Below, in pieces: positions 14,121-18,251 of a DNA stretch of 18,251 bases; the first letter of the stretch is position 1, and every line of letters starts with the position of its first letter. Source of the stretch: an uncultured Phascolarctobacterium sp. GTDB lineage: Bacteria > Bacillota > Negativicutes > Acidaminococcales > Acidaminococcaceae. The stretch lies in the NCBI GenBank assembly GCA_900551335.1, contig URVO01000006.1, positions 1 to 18,251 of the forward strand, given 5' to 3'. A model generated the notes under the pieces. The model was given only the letters and a program-made list of their open reading frames with translations, was not told where the DNA came from and did no database searches. The position numbers and the translations under genes were made by a program.

Positions 14121-15345
14121 TAAGGATTTGCTCACCGTTGATTATAAAAAGGATTTCCCGCTGCTTGCAGCAAAGGATGTTGCTTATCTGGACAATTCCG
14201 CGACGACGCAGAAGCCGCAGTGCGTTATTGATGCAGAATGCAATTTTTATCTGAAGCATAACGCTAATCCCCTGCGCGGCTTGTATGAGCTGGCGATGGA
14301 GGCCACCGATGCTTATGAGGATGCACGCGTTGCTGTGCAGAAGTTCATCAACGCCAAAAGCGAGCAGGAAATTATCTTCACGCGTAATGCGTCGGAGAGC
14401 CTGAATCTTGTTGCCTATTCCTATGGCCTGGCTAATCTGAAGCCTGGCGATGAGATTGTGACGACGATTATGGAGCATCACAGCAACATGCTGCCATGGC
14501 GCATGGTTGCAGAAAAGACCGGCGCTGTGCTGAAATATATCGAGTGTGCTGCTGACGGCAGCGTGAGCGACGAGGCTATTGAGGCAGCAGTGACGGAAAA
14601 AACGAAGCTGGTGGCTATGGCTGAGGTTTCTAACGTTTTAGGACGCCTGAACCCGATTGGCAAGCTGATCGAGGAGGCGCATAAGGTTGGCGCTGTAGCA
14701 GTTATTGACGCTGCTCAGAGCGCACCGCATATGGCAATTGATGTGCAGAAGATGGATGCTGACTTCCTCGCCTTCAGCGGTCACAAGATGCTCGGACCTA
14801 TGGGCATCGGCGTTTTGTATGGCAAGAAGGCGCTGCTGGAGGCTATGCCGCCATTCTTGCGTGGCGGCGAGATGATCAGCTTTGTCAGTCGTGACGGTCA
14901 GGAGTATGCGCCGCTGCCGCATAAGTTTGAGGCTGGTACGGTGAATGCTGCTGGTGCCGTAGGCCTGCATGCTGCGATTGATTATATCAACAGTATCGGC
15001 TTTGATGTGATTGAAGCACGCGAGGAGGCCTTGACGAAGCTGGCGTTTGACGCTATGCAGAAGATTGAGGGCGTGCATATTATCGGCGGCCAGACGGCTG
15101 AGGAGCATAAGGGTATCATCACCTTTACGATCGAGGGCGTGCATCCGCATGATATTGCGGCGATTATGGATGCAGACGGCGTGAATATCCGTGCCGGCAA
15201 CCACTGCGCTCAGCCGCTTTTAGACCATCTGTGTACCGGTGCTACGGCGCGTGCTAGCGTAGCCTTTTATAATACGCAGGAGGACGTGGAGCGCTTTATC
15301 AAATGTCTGAGCACGATTAGGGAGAGAATGGGCTATGGCAGATAA
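14107..15345 (+). CDS. sufS: Cysteine desulfurase SufS
   Basis: SufS is a PLP enzyme (class V aminotransferase fold, group II desulfurase) that takes sulfur from cysteine as a persulfide and passes it to SufU. The 412-residue protein has YLDNSATTQKP at 27-37, the PLP contact EHHSNMLPW at 123-131, DAAQSAPH at 201-208, the PLP lysine K227 in SGHKMLGPMG, and the catalytic cysteine C367 in IRAGNHCAQP. The ATG at 14107 lies 6 nt after GGAAGGAG. It overlaps sufD at its start and sufU at its end, which points to translational coupling. Confidence 0.97.
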   Translation: MMVNDKDLLTVDYKKDFPLLAAKDVAYLDNSATTQKPQCVIDAECNFYLKHNANPLRGLYELAMEATDAYEDARVAVQKFINAKSEQEIIFTRNASESLNLVAYSYGLANLKPGDEIVTTIMEHHSNMLPWRMVAEKTGAVLKYIECAADGSVSDEAIEAAVTEKTKLVAMAEVSNVLGRLNPIGKLIEEAHKVGAVAVIDAAQSAPHMAIDVQKMDADFLAFSGHKMLGPMGIGVLYGKKALLEAMPPFLRGGEMISFVSRDGQEYAPLPHKFEAGTVNAAGAVGLHAAIDYINSIGFDVIEAREEALTKLAFDAMQKIEGVHIIGGQTAEEHKGIITFTIEGVHPHDIAAIMDADGVNIRAGNHCAQPLLDHLCTGATARASVAFYNTQEDVERFIKCLSTIRERMGYGR

Positions 15346-15769
15346 CAGAAGCTTTTATAACGAAATTTTGATAGACCACAATATGCATCCGGCGCATAAG
15401 CATGAGCTGCCGGACGCTGATATGGAGATGCGCGGCTATAATCCGACCTGCGGCGATGATATCACGATGAAGCTCAAGGTGCAGGACGGCGTTGTTGTCG
15501 ATGGTGCCTTCCAGGGCAGCGGCTGTGCTATCAGCCAGGCCAGCGCTGATATGATGCTGGATCTTGTTATCGGCAAGAGCGAGCAGGAGGCTCTGCGTCT
15601 GGCAGACATCTTCCTGCGTATGATCAAGAGTGACGCCAGCGAGGAGGAAATCGACGAGCTGGAGGAAGCAGGCGTGCTGCAGGATGTATCGCATATGCCG
15701 GCGCGTGTAAAATGCGCTGTGCTGGGCTGGCATACGCTGGAGCAGATGCTGGAGAAAAAAGAGAAGTAA
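15335..15769 (+). CDS. sufU: Zinc-dependent sulfurtransferase SufU
   Basis: SufU accepts sulfur from SufS and delivers it to SufB in Gram-positive-type Suf systems. The 144-residue protein has the three zinc-ligand cysteines C39 (NPTCGD), C64 (GSGCAIS) and C127 (VKCAVLGW), with D41 as the fourth ligand. The length, including the ~20-residue insertion between the second and third cysteines, fits SufU rather than the IscU scaffold. The gene overlaps sufS by 11 nt and is the last of the operon. Confidence 0.96.
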   Translation: MADNRSFYNEILIDHNMHPAHKHELPDADMEMRGYNPTCGDDITMKLKVQDGVVVDGAFQGSGCAISQASADMMLDLVIGKSEQEALRLADIFLRMIKSDASEEEIDELEEAGVLQDVSHMPARVKCAVLGWHTLEQMLEKKEK

Positions 15770-15794
15770 AAGTGCAGAAGTGAAAAATAAATTA

Positions 15795-15831
15795 AGAGAC
15801 ATTACTCGTGCATGGGTAATGTCTCTTTTTT
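15795..15831 (+). terminator. Terminator of the suf operon
   Basis: AGAGACATTAC at 15795-15805 pairs perfectly with GTAATGTCTCT at 15816-15826, followed by a run of Ts. It ends the suf operon and lies just before the convergent regulator gene. Confidence 0.93.
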
Positions 15832-15842
15832 GCTGAGATGGA

Positions 15843-16196
15843 TTATTTTATACCGAAAAGCGTTTCGATAGCTTTGCGTTTATCTGAATTTAGAGAACGA
15901 AATTTATTGATTAGAAGTAGTTCTTTGTCTGTGACCACTAGAGTGTTGTTATCTACTTTATTATTTAGAGAGAAAAAATCAATCGGTTGTAAGAAGTCTT
16001 CTATATGGATATTGAAAATTTTTGCCATTTCGGCTAATGCTATAATATCAGGCATATTACGACCATGCTCCCAACCACTTAGACCTTGTTTGGAAACGCC
16101 TAGCTGATTACCAAGTTCTTCAAGCGTTAGTCCGAGTTTCTGGCGTTCGTATTTAATTCGTGTACCTATCGTTAGTTTATCCACTGTTATCACCAT
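15843..16196 (-). CDS. XRE-family transcriptional regulator
   Basis: The 117-residue protein has a Cro/CI-type helix-turn-helix at about residues 10-66 (GTRIKYERQKLGLTLEELGNQ, then VSKQGLSGWEHGRNMPDIIALAEMAKIFNI). The short C-terminal part is rich in Lys, Asp and Leu and matches no domain I know. It is transcribed away from the membrane-protein gene, and the shared intergenic region has several palindromes, so it most likely represses that promoter and itself. The ATG at 16196 lacks a good ribosome-binding site. A GTG at 16184, with GGTGAT just upstream, is an alternative start. Its codons and base composition are far more AT-rich than the suf genes. Such regulators are common in phage-derived and toxin-antitoxin or defence loci. 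Confidence 0.88.
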   Translation of the reverse strand: MVITVDKLTIGTRIKYERQKLGLTLEELGNQLGVSKQGLSGWEHGRNMPDIIALAEMAKIFNIHIEDFLQPIDFFSLNNKVDNNTLVVTDKELLLINKFRSLNSDKRKAIETLFGIK

Positions 16197-16229
16197 GCTA
16201 CATTACAATATTATTATGCAGATAGTATA

Positions 16230-16253
16230 CGCTAAAAATAGCTGTACTTAGCG
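16230..16253. promoter_or_regulatory. 24-bp imperfect palindrome upstream of the XRE gene
   Basis: CGCTAA at 16230-16235 and TTAGCG at 16248-16253 are inverted arms, with an AGCT near the centre. The site lies about 35-55 bp upstream of the regulator start, near its presumed promoter (TATACT on the - strand at about 16229-16224). It may be an autoregulatory operator. Confidence 0.45.
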
Positions 16254-16276
16254 AAAAGTAAAAAGATAAAATAACT

Positions 16277-16304
16277 TGCAAGTATCTAAAATAGATACTA
16301 TAAT
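16277..16304 (+). promoter_or_regulatory. Rightward island promoter with embedded operator
   Basis: TTGCAA at 16277-16282 and TATAAT at 16299-16304 are 16 nt apart. A perfect palindrome AGTATCTA-AAA-TAGATACT occupies 16281-16299, filling the whole spacer. A related inverted pair, AAGTAT (16313-16318) and ATACTT (16328-16333), follows just downstream. This is the classic position for repressor binding, most likely by the divergent XRE protein. Confidence 0.7.
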
Positions 16305-16371
16305 ATAATTAAAAGTATCTGCTTCGCATACTTTACTGTGAAATGGCTACATAGTTTGGAGGTCTTAACGA

Positions 16372-16887
16372 ATGGGATATAACGGAGATTGTAGAGATTG
16401 TCTTTATTACAAAGATTCGTTTCATCAAACAGGTCATAATGAATGGCGTTGTGATTATGCAGAAGAATATTTTAGCGATTGCTATGGAAGTATTTGTAAT
16501 AGTTATGTTGATAGAGCAGAGTTTGAACGTAAAAAGAGAGAAAATGAGCAAAAAATGCAGGATTTGAAGAATCTTTATTATGGAACAGAGATGGCTGGTA
16601 CTATTAAAGATTTGCAAGAATTTAATGAGCAACATAGAGGAGAAAAATCAGATAGTTTTGGTTGTATTACGTGGATAATAATAATTTGTGTGTTATTTGG
16701 AATAGTAGGAATATTAGATAGCATTTTACCACCACCGATTAGCTACATACCGTTTGCATTCGTGTTGTATGGATTATATAAAATACATAAAGTGTTCTTT
16801 GGTTCTGGAGAAACGAATACAATTCTTGTGATTTTAGGTGCGATGATGGCATTTGGATTGATGGTTGATATGTTAATGAAAAAATGA
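16372..16887 (+). CDS. Cys-rich membrane protein of unknown function
   Basis: I do not recognise this 171-residue protein. Its N-terminus has CRDC at 7-10 and further cysteines at 27, 37 and 42, plus H18 and H22, which suggests a small zinc-binding knob. A charged, probably coiled-coil stretch follows at about 48-70 (RAEFERKKRENEQKMQDL). Then come three hydrophobic segments at about 99-119, 123-143 and 149-168, the last followed by MKK at the end. The predicted architecture is a cytoplasmic zinc knob on a three-helix membrane anchor. The GGAGGT ribosome-binding site before 16372 is good. It is the first gene after the operator-controlled promoter and is strongly AT-rich. Confidence 0.8.
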   Translation: MGYNGDCRDCLYYKDSFHQTGHNEWRCDYAEEYFSDCYGSICNSYVDRAEFERKKRENEQKMQDLKNLYYGTEMAGTIKDLQEFNEQHRGEKSDSFGCITWIIIICVLFGIVGILDSILPPPISYIPFAFVLYGLYKIHKVFFGSGETNTILVILGAMMAFGLMVDMLMKK

Positions 16888-16935
16888 TAACTATAGTATT
16901 ATGTGATAGTTTGATAAAAAAGGAGCTATGTTTTT

Positions 16936-17427
16936 ATGAAAAAAAGTACTCTTTTATTGACTCTTTTATTTATGTTGATTAGCAGTTTTGTTTATGCATC
17001 TGCTACTAAGTTTAATCAACCAGTATACGTTGGTTCGTATGCAACTACACGAGCTGGTGGACCTAGTCCAGCAATTGCAAAAGGATATAGTAGCAGAACG
17101 TATGATAGTTTTACGTTTGGTCAAGGTGAAGATGCTTTGACGTTTAAGTTCGAAAATCATTACTTTAATGGTCGTACAATGTCTTCTCGTACGAAAGGCG
17201 TATTTATTGGAAAAAATTTAGTAACTCAAAGAGTCCTTGCTTGTCCTGAAATTTATAAAATTACTGATAATATGGGACGCATATTTTATGTAGGTAAGGG
17301 AATTACTAGTGGTACTGAACAAGTATTTTTATTGATGGGAAAGTGCGCTGGTAGTTATTACAATGTTATAAGAATAGAGGATTTGCAAAGATATTGTACA
17401 GATATATGGTGCGCCGCATATAGGTAA
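16936..17427 (+). CDS. Secreted protein of unknown function, frameshifted
   Basis: The protein begins with a clear signal peptide, MKKSTLLLTLLFMLISSFVYASA, with likely cleavage after residue 23. The mature part is small and soluble, with SYATTRAGGPSPAIAKGYSSRTYDSFTFG and a TFKFENHYFNGRTMSS stretch. I know no family for it. The frame as given stops at 17427 after 163 residues, but reading continues in the +1 frame to 17563. Removing one base near 17386 would give a 208-residue protein reading LKDIVQIYGAPHIGN across the junction. The ribosome-binding site AAAGGAGC precedes 16936. It lies 48 nt after the membrane-protein gene, so the two are probably co-transcribed. Confidence 0.75.
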   Translation: MKKSTLLLTLLFMLISSFVYASATKFNQPVYVGSYATTRAGGPSPAIAKGYSSRTYDSFTFGQGEDALTFKFENHYFNGRTMSSRTKGVFIGKNLVTQRVLACPEIYKITDNMGRIFYVGKGITSGTEQVFLLMGKCAGSYYNVIRIEDLQRYCTDIWCAAYR

Positions 17428-17563
17428 TATATATACAAAGGGCAATGAAATAAAAGTACCATATACAAGAAAATACGGTAATGAGAATTATAAAGCTGGT
17501 GAATTTATCTTCGAATGGGATGATAATGTTCAATGGTTTGCTATTAAGCATGTAGTATATTGA
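17387..17563 (+). pseudogene. Out-of-frame C-terminal part of the secreted protein
   Basis: The +1 frame reads KDIVQIYGAPHIGNIYTKG and continues without interruption through VPYTRKYGNENYKAG, FIFEWDD and WFAIKHVVY to a TGA at 17561-17563. The pattern of an 'IYGxP' turn followed by a tyrosine-rich segment and an F-x-F-x-D strand recalls the BamE/SmpA-type fold found in secreted bacterial proteins, though this is only a resemblance. It has no start codon with a ribosome-binding site of its own. Confidence 0.65.
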
Positions 17564-17600
17564 TAATATACAAATATTAAAGATATAGGGGACAGATAAG

Positions 17601-18251
17601 ATGACTAATGGAGATAATAGATTTGCTAAAATAAAAAGTGAGATACAAAGATTACAATTATATGTATTAATAAAATTTTTTGAGTGTGCTATGTACCAAG
17701 CATTAGGAGAATCATGGAAAGAAAAAGTAGTATCTAAGGCTATGTTTAAAACTATTACTGGGAATTATAAAGATAATTATATAAAAATAATTGATTCAAT
17801 AAAAAGAAAAAAGGATTTTGATGTTGAAGATCTAGACATTACAGCTTTAGTAACTTTAATACGATATGATTTTTTATCTGAATGTTGTACCTATAAAAGG
17901 TTAAAGGCAACAGATTTGTCTTTTATTATAAAAAAAATAAAAGATGATCGAAATAGTTTAGCACATTCGTCTATAAATAGTGATGATTATATAGTGTGCA
18001 GTAATGCTATAGAAAATTTAGAAAAATTTCAACTGTATTTAGAAGAAAATAATTGGGTTTATGAAGAAATTCCTAATTCAACAAAATATTTTCAGAATAA
18101 ACAAATGGAAGAAAAGTTTTCTTTGAAATATATTGGTCAAGAAATAAGTAATTGTAAAGGAATTTTAGAGAGTTTGTCGATGCTGAGTGTGATAAATAAC
18201 AATAAAAAAGTAACGATTGAGTTTGTTGATAGTTATGGGCAAGCAGTGGAA
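17601..18251 (+). CDS. HEPN-motif protein, 5' part (runs off window)
   Basis: A frame opens at the ATG at 17601, preceded by AGGGGA, and stays open for 217 codons to the window edge. I do not know the family as a whole. Residues 117-122 read RNSLAH, inside a helical context (FIIKKIKDDRNSLAHSSINSDDYIVCSNAIENLEKF). This is the RxxxxH signature, with Asn after Arg, of HEPN domains, many of which are RNases in toxin-antitoxin, abortive-infection and other defence systems. The flanking sequence is rich in Lys, Ile and Asp and predicted helical, as expected. The C-terminal part, with a possible further domain beginning around KVTIEFVDSYG, is outside the window. It follows the broken secreted gene by 37 nt in the same AT-rich operon. 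Confidence 0.72.
   Translation, partial: MTNGDNRFAKIKSEIQRLQLYVLIKFFECAMYQALGESWKEKVVSKAMFKTITGNYKDNYIKIIDSIKRKKDFDVEDLDITALVTLIRYDFLSECCTYKRLKATDLSFIIKKIKDDRNSLAHSSINSDDYIVCSNAIENLEKFQLYLEENNWVYEEIPNSTKYFQNKQMEEKFSLKYIGQEISNCKGILESLSMLSVINNNKKVTIEFVDSYGQAVE

Noticed and set aside
16889..16911. AACTAT/ATAGTT inverted repeat between the membrane and secreted genes
   Set aside because: The stem is short and A/T-only and no T-run follows, so it is not a convincing terminator.
1..18251. CRISPR array, insertion sequence, integrase or replication origin
   Set aside because: No regularly spaced repeats, transposase or recombinase motifs, or clustered DnaA boxes were seen.

Overview
The window looks like a chromosomal segment from an anaerobic, gut-type bacterium of the Bacillota, most likely class Negativicutes. 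That placement is an inference. It rests on moderate-GC housekeeping genes, a sufC-B-D-S-U cluster, the carboxyspermidine polyamine enzymes, and strong TTGACA/TATAAT-type promoters. No rRNA or other marker gene is present to settle the genus.

Positions 1-5715 hold a polyamine operon on the + strand: the last codons of a probable arginine decarboxylase, spermidine synthase (speE), carboxyspermidine/carboxynorspermidine dehydrogenase, the matching PLP decarboxylase (nspC-type), agmatine deiminase (aguA) and N-carbamoylputrescine amidase (aguB). Together they can take arginine to agmatine, then N-carbamoylputrescine, then putrescine, then spermidine, with two different aminopropyl-transfer chemistries side by side. 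A ~100-nt imperfect palindrome sits between speE and the dehydrogenase gene. The operon ends in a clear intrinsic terminator.

Positions 5716-9660 hold a secreted class-3 lipase with its own promoter and a 3' frameshift, a family-4 uracil-DNA glycosylase, and a convergent ABC-F ATPase gene on the - strand. The ABC-F gene has a consensus promoter and a short leader. The leader carries a two-codon upstream ORF, an early hairpin, an intrinsic terminator and a possible antiterminator pairing. This is the layout of an attenuator that could respond to ribosome-targeting drugs, and it is the most interesting regulatory feature in the window.

Positions 9660-10558 hold a YhcH/NanQ-family sugar-anomerase-like gene and a tRNA operon (Asn-GUU, Glu-UUC, Val-UAC) with a consensus promoter and terminator. 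Positions 10720-15831 hold the complete Suf iron-sulfur assembly operon (sufC, sufB, sufD, sufS, sufU), with a promoter, a candidate operator over the start site, and a terminator. The SufD-like protein carries an unusual N-terminal cysteine cluster.

From 15840 to the end the composition becomes strikingly AT-rich and the genes change in kind. There is a divergently transcribed XRE-family regulator, a Cys-rich three-helix membrane protein, a secreted protein broken by a frameshift, and the start of a protein with an RxxxxH HEPN-type motif. A perfect 19-bp palindrome lies between the -35 and -10 elements of the rightward promoter, so the XRE protein probably represses that operon. This looks like a horizontally acquired cargo island, possibly with a defence or stress role, and it is cut by the window edge.
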